Shown in pieces: positions 44,538 to 57,238 of a DNA stretch of 64,000 bases. Positions within the stretch are counted from its first letter, which is position 1. Every line of letters begins with the position of its first letter. The notes under the pieces were generated by a model, which did not search any database, was not told the origin of the DNA, and worked only from the letters and a program-made list of their open reading frames with translations. Made by a program: the position numbers and the translations under genes. This stretch comes from Stenogyne calaminthoides. Lineage: Eukaryota > Streptophyta > Magnoliopsida > Lamiales > Lamiaceae. The DNA lies in the NCBI GenBank assembly GCA_037126765.1, contig JBBCBC010000029.1:29758052-29822051 (forward strand), given 5' to 3'.

Positions 44538-45120
44538 AACAAAGTTTCACACAAGAATTCGTAAAATTGATTAAAGAGGTTGATTTATGGAGTATTATTT
44601 AAGGGTATTAATTGTGATAATTAAAGGTTTTGACTTTTTACTATAAAGGGTATTACTCATAACACTAAGGGGGTGTTTTTAAAAACTTATAAGTGATTAT
44701 AGTCACCTAGAATTGTGTGCAAAAATAATTTGAAGTGTTTTATTTCTCTTTTAGTAGCTTAAATAAGTTCTCATAAGCTAGCTTCAAATAGAGTGCTTTT
44801 AGTAGCTTAATAGTCTTTTTTTAAAAAAATTAACTTTTTTTGCAAACACTATCAACTTTTTTTTTTTGAATTTTCTTACAAACACTATCAACTTCTACTA
44901 TTAATCACTTTTTCCATAATCACTAATTTTAATCACTTCTTTAAAATCATAAGTTTTTGCAAACACCCCCTAAAGAGGTGTGACTTATGTTATAACAAGT
45001 GTATTAATAGTGATAACTAAAGGGTGTGACTTATATGACAAAAAAATATTAATCGTGATAATTGAAGGATCATGTCTGTAAAAAAGGAAACAATTTAATT
45101 GTGAACACGTTTCACAACAT
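44538..45120. repeat. GTTTCAC/GTGTGAC repeat family, copy 3, split by a MITE
   Basis: The left end AAAGTTTCACACAAGAATTC and right end GTGAACACGTTTCACAACAT bracket units such as GTGTGACTTATGTTATAAC and GTATTACTCATAACA. A Tourist-like MITE (44669-44970) interrupts the repeat, so the repeat copy is older. Confidence 0.65.
44669..44970. mobile_element. Tourist-like MITE, 302 bp
   Basis: The ends GGGGGTGTTT and AAACACCCCC are inverted. Just inside lie AACTTATAAGTGATTA and AATCACTTCTTTAAAATC. TAA occurs immediately before (44666-44668) and after (44971-44973), the PIF/Harbinger duplication. Confidence 0.8.
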
Positions 45121-45131
45121 ACAAACTCTTA

Positions 45132-47157
45132 GGGTATATTTGTTTCAGGTTTTAGGTGTGCGGAGGAAGTCATGATTTCGAAATCCTATGGATTTGATGT
45201 TGGGGAATAATGTGCACGGATCTATTCGGGATAAATATTTAAATACAAATTTAATTATGATAATTATTACTAGCATGAATTAATCCTATATTAATTCAAA
45301 TAATAATTCAACAACAAATCATGCATATAATCAATTCACATAAATCATACGCATGCGAAATTTCTACGAGTTCACGTGAATGTACCTCTTGGAATGATAA
45401 TGGTCTCGTTGATTAAACACACCAAAAGAACCTTCTCAAGTATTCCTTTAATCCTTGCTCGACAATCCGGTGGTAGGACGCTTGAGAACAATTAACAAAA
45501 GGAAAATAAACTTTGTTGCACCACCTTTGTGGATTTACTAATTTTTCCAGCACATGAAATTGTACTTGAGAATGAAACACTTATCCCCTATTTATAGAGG
45601 AGTGGTGGTCGAATTTTTTAGGGAAAAAACAATGTGGGAAAATCTTTTCTTGATCTTCAAGAAATCTTGAATATATCTCCTATATTCTTTTTCCCATAAT
45701 TATAATATTCCACAAAATCCCACCTCCTCTTTGTTAAGGAATATTTTCGAAAAATAGGGGCAAGAATCCAAGATTTGGATCTTCTTGAATTTATGAGATA
45801 TTCTTGTATTTCAAGAAATACATATCTTTCATAATATATTTTCAAGAAAATCAAGAAAATCTTTCTTTCCTTTTTTTCAAAAAATTTTCGAAATATGCTA
45901 TATGGATAACAAAGTGGGTGATTTCTTGAATTTAATGAGATAATCTTGTATTCCAATAATACATATCTTCATTCCATAACAAAATTCAAATAAAATCTTT
46001 CTCCCCTTTTAATCCATAATTTTCTAAATTCATGGAAAAATAAGGCAACAATATTTATTTTATTTTAAATACTTTTTTTTCAGTTATTGGACTTTATGTT
46101 GGGCGACTTAGGGGGCCTTTAGGAGAATTAAGATTGGATCTTCCAATGGATCTTGAATTATCAATATTGAGCCACAATATTATTCAAGCCCATAAATATT
46201 AATTAATCTCACTACATAATTAATATTGCAATATCCATCTTAACCCATATTACGATCAATATGGCTCCGGTTATTATTTCCGTGTTTAAGATTATCTACC
46301 TATTAATTAATTCAAACCACCTTGAAATAAATTTTTTCATTAATTAATATTTTTTGTCATTGGTTGAAACGGTTCAACATTATTATCCATACCGGAAACT
46401 AGTTCCACTTGCAAGATTTGGTATGATAAATCTTATGAACCTCCCAAGGGGCAAATTGAACAAAGCGTCTGATTTGCACACGATTCTCCTCCAGATTAAA
46501 TCTTAGCAATCGACGTGACCAATAATATTGCCCAAGAAATAAAAGTATTGAATCTCGCTGATTCTCTACCCATGATAAGTCAAAGCGATAGTTACCAACC
46601 ACACGTGATCCTATTTAAGGAACGAAGATTAAGAAATAACGAACCACCGAGGTCTAATTCTTCCTTGTTCGGGCTCAAAGAATTTGTCCTCCTCAGAGGT
46701 CCTATTCAAATCAGATCACCATGCACTAGTGTAATCTCTTGGTCAAGACAAGCCAATCCGAGCCTTTACACTTCAACCTTCACGATGGATGGATTGTTCA
46801 TTTCCATCTGGGTCGTGAATGATGTACTTTTAGTTACAAGAGATTGTTAATTTAATCTTCCGTGATCCCAGATCACTAAATTAACTACAATGTAACACCT
46901 ACTATTTATTGAACAGGTTATGCAAAGAAATATATGTAACATTCGATGATATTTAAAGCATCAATGATAAACAATTTATTTCAGTAAATAAGTCTGAAAT
47001 TTAGTTTTGATTATACAAAGTAAAAGCATACTTTCCAGTATAATCCCAACATTTGAAAGTCTTAGTGAATAATAAAAAATATGTGTTTGTTTTGAGATTT
47101 TGATAAGGTGAGATTTTACTTTATATCAAATCGGTGAGTCCCGAAACAAACATACTC
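45132..47157. mobile_element. Tourist-like MITE split by a solo LTR
   Basis: The left end GGGTATATTTGTTTC pairs with the right end GAAACAAACATACTC. TTA flanks both (45129-45131 and 47158-47160). Without the solo LTR the element would be about 170 bp. It starts 12 bp after the neighbouring repeat copy. Confidence 0.7.
45198..47051. mobile_element. Solo LTR, 1854 bp
   Basis: It begins TGTTGGGGAATAAT and ends ATAATCCCAACA, the inverted TG...CA ends of an LTR. The exact 5-bp duplication TTTGA flanks it (45193-45197 and 47052-47056). There is no primer site, polypurine tract or gag-pol inside, so it is a single LTR left after recombination. The parent family is not one of the two Copia elements here. 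Confidence 0.82.
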
Positions 47158-47160
47158 TTA

Positions 47161-48303
47161 AAGTTGATATTCGTCTTTTTTAAGCAATTGAGTTTTTTCT
47201 TTCACAAAAATATTTTTGTCAATTATTAAAAAAAATAAAAGGTGAAATGAAAATTCATCATTGGAATGGAGATGCTATGGAATGAAATTCGTTCCATATT
47301 CGTAATTCTCATTTCGGTTTTGTCTATGCTACACAACAGTGTAGTGTCAAGTATCTATGTATTGGGATACTATTGATTGAATTAAAATAAAAAAATACAA
47401 ATATATAAGAAAGTGGTGAACCCCCACGTGTGTATGTAGTGTAAAAAAGGGTGTAACAAAATCCTCATTTCCAACAAAAGATTCTCTCCTTTTCACTTAT
47501 ACCATTATTCATGACCACATAAGGATTAACACAAAATAAATAAACTGAAATTACAATTGCGATAATGAAATTTATTTATTCTGATTTGGACGGACTACAT
47601 ACATTACTAAAACATCTGTATTTTTTTATCGCATTAATATTATTTTGTACTCTAAAAAAAATCGATTTTGTACCAATTTCCGATGAAATTTAATAGTTTA
47701 TACTTTCTACATAATTATATACAACCAAAGTATATGACGGTGTGAAATATCATAGATTTGAGTCATTTGACAATACGAATTTAATTTTATTTCAAAACCC
47801 CCGAAAATGACAGAGAATTAGAAATAAAGAAATGTACTTTCATCAACTTTTTTTTACTCAATTTATTTCTTCCAACATTTTTACTTATTTTGTTTATTTT
47901 TTTCTACTTTTGGTCCCTATATTTAAAGATAAACAGTTTTAAGTTCCAACCTCCAGGCAAAACTAAAAAAATAAAACTTATAAAACTCTACAAATAAAAG
48001 GACAAAAGGAAAATTGCTGATAAAAAAAATAAGAGGAAAATTGAACAGAAAAAGAAATACAAAGAATAAAAAACTAGAAAAATAAAATATAGAGTACAAA
48101 ATTAGCGGGTAACAAAAAAAAAAGTGTATTTTTGGTGGAATGAAATAAATAAATAGTGCTAGTAAACGAAAGAAAGAGGAAAGGTGGAGGATGATCTCAG
48201 GATCAATGCTAAAACGCGCCGGGTTCCTTCTTCAAACCCACCCATCTTCCTCCTCCTCAATTCTCCATTAAATTTGCGTCAATTTCACAATTCAATCACA
48301 GAT
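47161..48303. other. Promoter-side spacer of the APR-like gene
   Basis: Very AT-rich with A-runs. I see no coding sequence or clear repeat. A purine-rich stretch ending AAAGAGGAAAGGTGGAGGAT at about 48190 probably belongs to the 5' UTR. Confidence 0.5.
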
Positions 48304-50810
48304 ATGGTCGCCGTGTGGAGGAATTTGGAGTTAGCTGGATTGACGCTGTTTCTTTTCCTCGGGGCGTTAACATGCGCCGACCCCCTTAGGGTTCCTTCAC
48401 CCCCTATTTGTCCCTTGAGCTCCATCAAAGATTTCATATTTGTTTCGAGGAACGATGTTTGTCACATTAGTCGGGACCGGTTTTCTCACGCTATTGGTGT
48501 AATTGAGGTATAATTTGTTCGATTTTTTTCTGATTTGTTCAGTTGACTGCTTCGATTTTTTCTCGAGTGTTTGTGATGTTTATTTATTGGTGTTTGACCA
48601 ATTTTTCAGCGAATTATTTTGATGGTTTGCAATTTCAATTGTAATTGTGGTCACTTGTTGGTGAACTGTATGAAATACTTGATCTGTAGAAGTAGAACTG
48701 GGATTGTGATTTTGTTAAGAAAAATCGATTTCTATGGAAGTTTTCAGCTCTAGTTGGAGTTTCTTCGAGATGCCCATGCTTCATGTATACTTTATATATC
48801 GACTGTATTTGTCTCAACTTTGTCAATGAATTTTCTTTTGGCTCTTAACTGATTCAATTTTTGCGGTCATGTCTGCTGTTTATTTTCTGAGATTGATGCT
48901 CTGCTATCCATTTTCTGTGTGTGGGATTGTTCTGATGGTTTGGGGATAAACTTTGAGCTTTCATGATTCTCTGTGTTAGTATGTTAATAAGATCTAGGTT
49001 CATCAAAGGACAAAGAATGAATTAGTATAATTTGATTCATTCTGTTACTGAATCCTGTATGTAATTATAAAAAAAGGACTTTATAGAGTGGAGGTGATGT
49101 TCATATACCTTTTCTTTCCCAAGTGAAGGGCTCATCTTTATGTGTCTTAAAGATTAGGACTGCCGAAAATTTTATCTTGATGCTAACACAATTGTGTTTG
49201 TTTAGTTTGTGTGTACATATTGTATATATTGTTTATGATTGGCTGTTGTTGTAATTATAAATTTCCATTGTGAAGGGGGATGAAGTTGCATTGCAGAAGG
49301 CATTGAATATGGTTCACAAAGATGAACATGATTATATTTCAGTTCTCTTCTACTCGTCTTGGTGTCCTTTCTCTGGAATATTCAAACCAAGGTTCTCCAT
49401 TTTGTCTTCCATTTTTCCTTCCATTCCTCATTTTGCGATTGAAGAATCAGCTGTCAGGCCAAGGTTAGATAACCTGCATACCATTCTAAATGTTATATCA
49501 ACATTACTAGATCATCAATCTAAATGACAATTGTCTGTATTTTCAGCATTCTATCAAAATATGGAGTTTATGGATTTCCTACTTTAATTCTTCTAAACTC
49601 TACCATGCGCATGAGGTATCAGGGGTCTCGCACTCTCGATTCCTTAATCTCTTTCTATGGCGATGTGACTGGTAAGTTAATTTGCTTGGACATATGAGTA
49701 GTTTTATATCTCTTTTTAGTTCCTCAATATGATAGAACGACCTTATTGATTGTTGATAGAGTCTTAAGGTTATAATATATGGATTAGATAATTACTAGTC
49801 ACTTGATTTTATTCAAGATATATCGTATTTCTTTGTGCACGGTTCTTGGTGTAAGGAAATGATGAAGCGTCTTATAATTTGTGAATGTAATGCAGACAAT
49901 GTTTCTGCTGCATATTATTTTGTCATAATGCATCAACAGATCCCTAAACTATCATTTTTTGTTTCGAAAGATCTGTACTCTATTTTTGTTTTAAAAATCC
50001 CTTTTAAGTATTGAAATTTCATTTCACGAGCTCCCTCAAGACAAAATGATCCCGTTAAATAATATGTAGTTAACTTTATTAATATCCAGATGTGTTACTG
50101 CAAGTCAAACCACAATATTTCAGTGATGGGCTGAAAGACTTGCGAATATTTTTGTACTGGACCATTAAGGTCAATTAATTTTTTTGTCAATTTACATCTC
50201 GATGGAGCTTGTGAAAGAAAATTTTGATGCTTAAAAGGATGTTTTAAAACAAAAAATAGTTTAGGCACCTATCGAAACAAAAGTTGATAGTTTAGAGACC
50301 TTTTGATGCATTATGCCTATTTTTTGTGTAATCTGAATAGCTTGATGAGTTTAACTCTGAAACAATTTATATTCAGGTATAAATACATTATCAGCTGATC
50401 CAGTCTCTTTGGAAAAGATGGGATGTTCAGGATATGACGAAAAACACAACACTCACCAGGAAACCTGTCCTTTCCCCTGGGCTAAATCCCCCGAGAATCT
50501 GCTACAACAAGAAACATATCTGGCATTAGCAACAATTTTCGTGCTTTTGAGGTTGCTTTACTGTACGTTCCCAGCGTTGTGCAGATACGGTCAACTAGCT
50601 TGGAGGAGGTACGTTATAAACGTGAGTTTCCGTAGTTTGTGGGACCATCACGCTGTCCATATTAAACGAGTTATTCAGTTACTCAATCCTCTAAGCAAAC
50701 CATGCAAGAAAAGCAATTTACAAGAAGGAGCCAAAAATGCCAAGGTGTGGGCGTCTACTCTAGCAACTGTTTCATTTGGGGACGCTAGCTCAAGCCATAA
50801 TGATCAGTAA
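48304..50810 (+). CDS. 5'-adenylylsulfate reductase-like protein (thioredoxin fold, membrane-anchored)
   Basis: Exons 48304-48507, 49276-49463, 49547-49671 and 50377-50810 join in frame to 316 residues. The ATG at 48304 begins a hydrophobic signal peptide (LAGLTLFLFLGALTCA, to about 25). A thioredoxin-like domain follows, with LFYSSWCPFSG at 92-102 and YGVYGFPTLILLNS. A transmembrane segment lies at about 220-240 (YLALATIFVLLRLLYCTF). This is the APRL layout. These proteins resemble the C-terminal redox domain of APS reductase but lack its reductase domain. The redox site has a single cysteine (WCPFS), so classical disulfide exchange through a CxxC is unlikely. Location is probably the secretory pathway. 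The closest match is APRL4/6-type, but the paralogue is not certain. Intron 3 carries a long-inverted-repeat element. Confidence 0.88.
49922..50317. mobile_element. Long-inverted-repeat MITE in intron 3 of the APR-like gene
   Basis: The left arm runs from GTCATAATGCATCAACAG through CCTAAACTATCA, TTTGTTTCGA and TTTCACGAGCTCC. The right arm holds the reverse complement: GGAGCTTGTGAAAGAAAATT, AAAAATAGTTTAGG, CGAAACAAAAGTTGATAGTT and TTGATGCATTATGCC. The arms are about 130-140 bp each. No target duplication could be fixed. Confidence 0.72.
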
Positions 50811-52824
50811 TTCCGCTTCTATTATGTGTGTACTTCCCATTTTGCCCTTGTCCTGCTTGATAACAGTTATCCAAAGCCTAAAGTATTACTGTTGTTGAAG
50901 CTGCACTCACCTGGATCAGGTGTATCATGTATGAGAACCCGGGCAATGAGATGGAACAACCATTGATCATTTGTCTGCAAAGCCCACGTTTTCCAGGTTA
51001 AATTGTTTCCCAATGTCGTCCTCTATTTATTCTTTTTAAATTCTTTGGATAGGCCAGCCATTAGGGTTCTGTTTAGCATAGGGCATACAACTGTGGTTAA
51101 TGCAATAATGTTCATGTAAATTAGTGCTGAATTTATTTGACCATCCAAAAGAACACCAAGAATCTTCAATTTGTGTAGCTTTTAACTGGCATGGATAACC
51201 CGTTTTTGAGTTTCGTCTCTCTGCGTACTTCACATTTTTCATTTTCAGCTTAGTTCTATTTTGCCACCTTCCTTATCTTGGAAGATAAGCTCTATACAGT
51301 TAACGAGTGTATGGTGCACAAATACTATATGTCTCGACAGTATTAGTCATCTCGTATTTTATTTCATCAATGTACGTTATGTGCAGATTAATAGTGTAAG
51401 TGACTCGGGGTAAATACAAAAAAAAAAAATCTGGAGGTTTGTTCAAAGTACCAAAAGAACTTTGTGTTTTGGAATATTGCCATATACCTCCTAGAATGAT
51501 TAAAAAAAATTGTTCGACTGAAGTAATAATACAAAATCACAAAAAAGTTTAATTGATGCAAAAATAAGGAAAACACAATAAGTAAAATGGTTTTGCATTT
51601 TGGCAGTCATGAATTTTTTTTCTGTCATTTAAGAGAGCACATGGTTATACTTCAAACAGCATGGTTTCTTTAGTAATTTGGATAAATTTTGAGGTATATT
51701 TTAAAAAAAATAAAAATAAAAAATCACCTATGATTTGGATACCTATAAAATATTGGCGTGATTTGATCCAGTTGGCTCAGATAATCAGATTGCCATCATG
51801 TATCAATCATAATCTGTCATCACAGCTGATGAATTTTTTGGATGACAATTACAGATTAATATACCGAAAATGGAAAGAGAATTAATTTAAGTATGTTTTT
51901 ACAGGAATTAATTTAAAGTAAAAAAATTGGCAGGATTGATAATTTCAGTAATTTCTTGCAAGATCAAAGTGGATATTTATTTGCGATAGCTAATCACTTC
52001 GATTACAGTCTAGTAGATTGAAACAATTAAGTAATATAAATATTTATATCTCCTTAAGATCCAATGAAAATATAAACTACTCCATACAATTATTGAATTC
52101 CATACAAAAAATACATAGATTCAAAATAATTTCATCAATCAACAATACTATTAATTCAATTTTTAAGAAATGCATTTGTAGTTGAATGTTATTTCTTTTT
52201 AACTAGAATAAAATGGACATATTTTTTATATATATTTTGCTCATGTTTGCATGAAGTAATTGTTTAAGATGATTATCGCTTGAAAGATGTCTATTGAAAC
52301 AATGATGAAAATAATAATACAAATTAACAAGTGTGCCATTTTTTCCTTCTATAATAATTGCTGAGACATGTTTAGATTAGATCGGCACGTAATATCGTGT
52401 CAAGAATCGCTACCCTAAATAGAATCCGACATACCGAATATTTCCCAAACTTAAACAAAAAGTAGAAAACACTTTACATTTCAATTGCAGGAACCGCACG
52501 CGCCGAACCTGATGGAGCAATAGGACACCGGTCAACACGTTGTAAATCCAAGTCAATAGACAAGGCTACATCCTCAATCAACGGCTCTCATTATCCCCAA
52601 TCTCCCGAAATCAACGGTCCGGATTTTCCAGCTGGAAACGAGGCATTTTCGCCGTTCATTGTACCCACTCGCGTAATACAGTTACCAGTTACCGCAGCGA
52701 AATAGGGGAAAAAGAAAAGGAAAGTCGTCTATTTTTAGTGAGAGAAAGCAATAGAGAATCATATATAGTGTTTGATAATTGATAGAGAGTTGTGCAGTCA
52801 ATAATTTTTGAGAGAGAGAGAAGA
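50811..52824. other. Spacer between the APR-like and 14-3-3 genes
   Basis: The first few hundred bases are 3' UTR. From 51390 to 52440 the sequence is AT-rich with no gene. At 52490-52760 it becomes GC-richer and likely holds the 14-3-3 promoter. A GA repeat (52810-52822) ends three bases before its ATG. Confidence 0.5.
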
Positions 52825-55502
52825 ATGGAGAAGGAGAGAAAGCAGAAGGTTTACTTGGCGAGGCTTGCGGAGCAAGCTGAACGATACGATGGTAAATGTT
52901 TATGAAATCGCGTATTTTTTCGATTTATTTGTTTGTTTATGTCGATTTGTTGTTGTTTTAGTGGGTAGGAGGTGTTTCTGGAAGTTTGATTGATTCTCGT
53001 GGTGTTTTGTTGCGATTTTGGACTTCAATTGGGTCGTAGGAGTAGATTAGGTTTCCGATCTGATGAATCTGAGTTTGATTTGAATTTCTCTGAGTTGAGT
53101 GACGTCTGATGGGGGTGATTGGTGCTTGGTTAATTCTATTTCGTTGTGATTTACTATTCCGGGATTTAGTCTCCTGTTCGATTTTACTGTTGGAAATTGA
53201 GTGCGCCTACTTGTTTCATAGTAGTGCTGAAAATTATGAATAATTAGTATAACCATGGATGATCAGTGATGTATTGGACTATTGGGTTTTTTTTCAGTTG
53301 ATTTTGTTTATATATCATTTCGTGTGAGGTTTATGCATGCATATATGTACGAATATTTGAGGATGCATAAGATTGCTGGTTTTAACACCATTGACCCATG
53401 CAGGGCCTCATGATGGCATTGGCTTGGTTTGTTAGGGTCAAGATTCTGTGTTTTTATCTAGAAACTGAGTGCATATTGGGTTGTGGGCCTAAATGACAAC
53501 CCTAGATTTGAGGGTGGGACGTTTGTTATTTAAGGCCTGAAATGCTAATGAACTTGTGTATGGGACGTGACTATTCAAGTCTGTGAATCTCCATCTTAAC
53601 CATAAACGTAAATGCTGAGGCCCCCATTTCATAGTACACTTCCATCTTAACCATAAACGTAAATGCCGAGGCCCCCATTCCATAGTACACTTATTTTGGA
53701 ATGATAAAATTTTTGTGAGCTTAATTTGTCTGAGTGCTGTTACATATTATTGTTGAATGGTGATATTTATCTTTACTAACAATCTTCTTTATCCCAGAAA
53801 TGGTGGAAGCAATGAAGGAAGTTGCAAGGTTGGATGTAGAACTGACTATTGAGGAAAGGAATTTAGTGTCAGTTGGGTACAAGAATGTAATTGGTGCAAG
53901 AAGGGCATCTTGGCGTATCTTGTCATCCATTGAGCAAAAAGAGGAGGGCAAGGGGCACGATCAGAATGTTAGGAGAATAAAGAGTTACAGGCAGAAGGTT
54001 GAAGATGAACTCACTAAGATATGCATGGACATTTTAGCTGTGATAGATGAGCATCTACTTCCATCTTCCTCTACGGGCGAATCTTCTGTTTTTTATTACA
54101 AAATGTGAGTGCCTTTATGATCTCTCAACTCTTATATGCTGCACATATATCTCTTTTCAGGATTGTAATTTCCTCTTAATATGATTTAGATTGAATTTGA
54201 ATTCAACAATGTTGCTATTGAAGATTTTGCTTCAAGTTCCATTTGCTTTTGCTGTATTATCCTGCCCAATGGAATGACTGTTCTTGGTTGTTTTTTTGTG
54301 TTACTGTTTAGTTGCTTAATAGTTTTATGATTTTCTGTCCAAAGGAAGGGAGATTATTACCGTTATTTAGCGGAATTCAAAGCAGGAGATGATCGTAAAG
54401 AGGCAGCGGAGCAGTCACTCAAGGCCTATGAAGTTAGTATTGTTTTACTTTATTGTCTTTCCTTAGCTGTTTAGATAGAACTAGGAGATGATTATAGATA
54501 ACTTTCTTTTTATTTTGCATTCAAAGAAATTCTTCCTTGACAAATTTACTTGGTTATGGCTCATGATTTATAGCAACTAAGGGAAGTTGATTTTGCATTG
54601 CAGGCTGCGACTAGCTCTGCTGCTACAGATCTGGCCCCTACACATCCCATCAGACTTGGCTTGGCCCTTAACTTTTCTGTCTTCTACTACGAGATTTTGA
54701 ATTCCCCAGAAAGGTTTGTTGCTCTCCCTCTCTCTCTTAACTCACACATGTAAACACATGCATGCACATACACACAGACATGGGAGTTGGGACAGAGAAG
54801 CAGTATTACTTGTGCTATTCAATTTTATAATTGATTTCAATTTTATTGCTGAAAAGGGGGAAAACCACTCTCACATGGATGAATAAATTATATTCGTATT
54901 TGATTGCATAAGTGCATGACTTAACACCATTATAAATGTTAATTCTATCAAGATGGATGTATAAATTTTGCATTCTTGAATGAAATTGAGATCGGATTAA
55001 TGATGATTTATGGCAGGGCTTGCCACCTAGCGAAACATGCGTTTGATGAAGCGATAGCAGAACTTGATAGCCTGAGTGAGGAATCGTACAAAGACAGCAC
55101 TCTGATCATGCAGCTACTGAGGGACAATCTTACTTTGTGGACCTCTGATCTTCCAGAAGAAGGTATAATACACATGCGGCTTTCCAACAAGTATAAATTG
55201 TCAAGTGACCTCAGAAGAAATGTTTTGCCAACTTTTGATCCTCATTATTCAAATTAAGTTTCAAGAAACTAAAAATAAACATACTTGTATTTTAGGTTAA
55301 TTTTAGCATCATCACTTGATGATATGTAATTCATACATTCGTTTATGTTGCAGGTGAACAATCCAAGGGAGACGAGCCTAGAGGAGAGGAAGTAGTAAGT
55401 GTTGATCTCATTTGCTACTTACTTCCTTATTCATACATGACATATATCTCTGTACTGAATTTTTTAATTTACTTCTCTGATTATTTGCTCATACAGAACT
55501 AG
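52825..55502 (+). CDS. 14-3-3 protein, epsilon group
   Basis: Seven exons join in frame: 52825-52891, 53798-54104, 54345-54432, 54604-54713, 55017-55162, 55354-55394 and 55497-55502, giving 254 residues. The protein begins MEKERKQKVYLARLAEQAER. It contains the first 14-3-3 signature region (RNLVSVGYKNVIGARRASWR) and the second (YKDSTLIMQLLRDNLTLWTSD). The tail is short and acidic. 14-3-3 dimers bind phosphoserine/threonine motifs in client proteins in cytosol and nucleus. The multi-exon structure, with an early intron after RYD, and the N-terminus point to the epsilon group (Arabidopsis GRF9-13). Which member is unclear. Reading through intron 5 would give another C-terminus ending at 55257, so an alternative transcript is possible. 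Confidence 0.92.
53589..53692. repeat. 52-bp tandem duplication in 14-3-3 intron 1
   Basis: The block CTTAACCATAAACGTAAATG followed by GAGGCCCCCAT and ATAGTACACTT occurs twice in a row with two differences. Confidence 0.85.
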
Positions 55503-57238
55503 TTGAAGGCGCTGCGGAGGGAGATTTGAGATGATTATCTGCATATGCGACTCTGCGTACCAAGTTTAATGATCATTTGCTTTTGTTTTATTTATTTATT
55601 AATCTCGAAGCACATTTAAAACTTCTATTTATTTTCTGTTCTGAATGGGATACTTTGTTGTTATGATGCTGAGATTACCTCTTCACCTATGGCCAAGTGC
55701 TAACAACTATTCTTTGACTCGTAGCCAAATTATTGGCAATTACTTTTCAAAACTTCTACTCCCTCTCGTCCCATTATGATTTGTTGTTTTATTGGTCTGT
55801 CTACAACATTTTGCACGCTGCAAAAGTGACAAATCTCCACCACAAATTCTATCTGATTAATATTTACACAAGATTCAATGAACAAGCTGCTTCACTTAAT
55901 TTTTATGTCCATTATAGGTAGATGAAATTAACCGTCAAATCTGAACCCATTCACAGTGCGCCGCTAATTATCATGTTAAAAATGGTGCACATGAAACGCA
56001 TATTTTAAACACACATTTCCTACATTTAATCATTATAGATTAATTCTTTAATTAAAATTAATTTTGTATTGCATATATAATAATATTTCTCATTTTCAAA
56101 TTTTAACTGTTTTTTCGGCTTATACTTCTCATTTTCAAAATTTAACGGATTATTTTCCAAACGTCAGCTAATGTACCTATGAAATTCTGTCAATCCGAAT
56201 CCTTTCATTTTCCAAGAACTTCATTTTGTACCATTTCAAAAAGATTACAACACGATGGGAGAGAGTAATGCAATTTGTAACAACTAATAAGTAATTATAC
56301 TTAATCATTGATTAAGAAGTGCAATTTTTTTATTACTCCCTCCTTTAAATATTGTTCTCACTTTTGAACTTAAATTTTATTTTAAAATAATTATAATTTC
56401 TCTATTAGAAAAATTTATAAAGATAAACAATTTCTTTATCATATTGATTGAGAATTATAAACTTATTTGTATTAAAAAATTGTTTAATGAAAGTATCCCT
56501 CTTCTATTTAAAAATTTGTCAAAAAAGTTATCTCAAATTTAACTGAACATTTTTATAAATGGCAAAATTGTATAAAGCTAATTTACTAGCTTTCCGTTTA
56601 TAAAAATTAATTATATATTCATATCCAATAATTTTAGATTCTATCCGAGTATAAAACATGAAAAGTGGCAAATCCAGAAAGTAAACATTATCCATTTAGA
56701 CAACTCCAACTAAGTGTTACTCTAATTGTCATATTTATTTTGAAAATTAGCACAAAGCTTCAAAATTGAGTAAGTAATACAAAAACAGGTTTTTTGTTTG
56801 TTGAAAATGAAATGTATCAAAGCGAGCGAGCCCAGAGCAATAAAAGAAAGAGATCCGGGTTATCTTACGCTTTGATTGATAAATATAAATATATGCCCCC
56901 AGAACAAGGCCTCAGGAGATCAATCATCTTCTTCAGATGATCTTAGCCCATTGCAGCCGAAAGAAGGGGCAATTCAATTCATAAACTCAATCCTTCAAAA
57001 TCATGCAAAAACAACAAAAATTTGAATATAAAAAAACCGAATTTTTATGCAAATTTAATGGAGCAGTGTGCCGCAGATCCGCCCACGAAGAGAACGACAT
57101 AAGAAATTGGTGTGAGTGTGGGGTTTGTTGCAGGTATATATAAGGGTTTGGATTTGGGATTCTAGGGTTTTTCTATTTTGTGGGCTGGGCTTTTCCAATG
57201 GCTAACAGTGGATATCCAAACATGCCAATAAGCTTCTA
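55503..57238. other. Spacer with a possible Stowaway remnant and an unassigned transcribed-looking stretch
   Basis: A Stowaway-like end CTCCCTCTCGTCCCATTATG lies at 55758, and GATGGGAGAGAGTAAT at about 56257 could be its partner; the interior gives no further support. A second CTCCCTCCTTT lies at 56337. From 56880 to 57145 the minus strand looks like a small transcription unit, listed separately. Confidence 0.4.
56830..57145 (-). other. Possible small minus-strand transcription unit
   Basis: On the minus strand a TATA-like CTTATATATACC (57144-57133) is followed about 45 bases later by an ATG at about 57100. That frame is short, about 37 codons, starts MSFSSWADLRH and has no family I recognise. 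Downstream, AGATCATCT and AGATGATTGATCT can form a small hairpin (56932-56955 region). It could be a short peptide gene, a non-coding RNA or chance. Confidence 0.25.

Noticed and set aside
45657..46850. Open frames of 99 to 111 codons
   Set aside because: All lie inside the solo LTR and match no gag or pol domain.
48184..48303. Upstream extension of the APR-like frame
   Set aside because: It depends on a GTG start, and would put 40 residues before a good signal peptide starting at 48304.
55756..56270. Stowaway MITE of about 500 bp
   Set aside because: The two ends look right, but the interior shows no inverted symmetry and the length is large for the family; kept only as a remark in the spacer entry.
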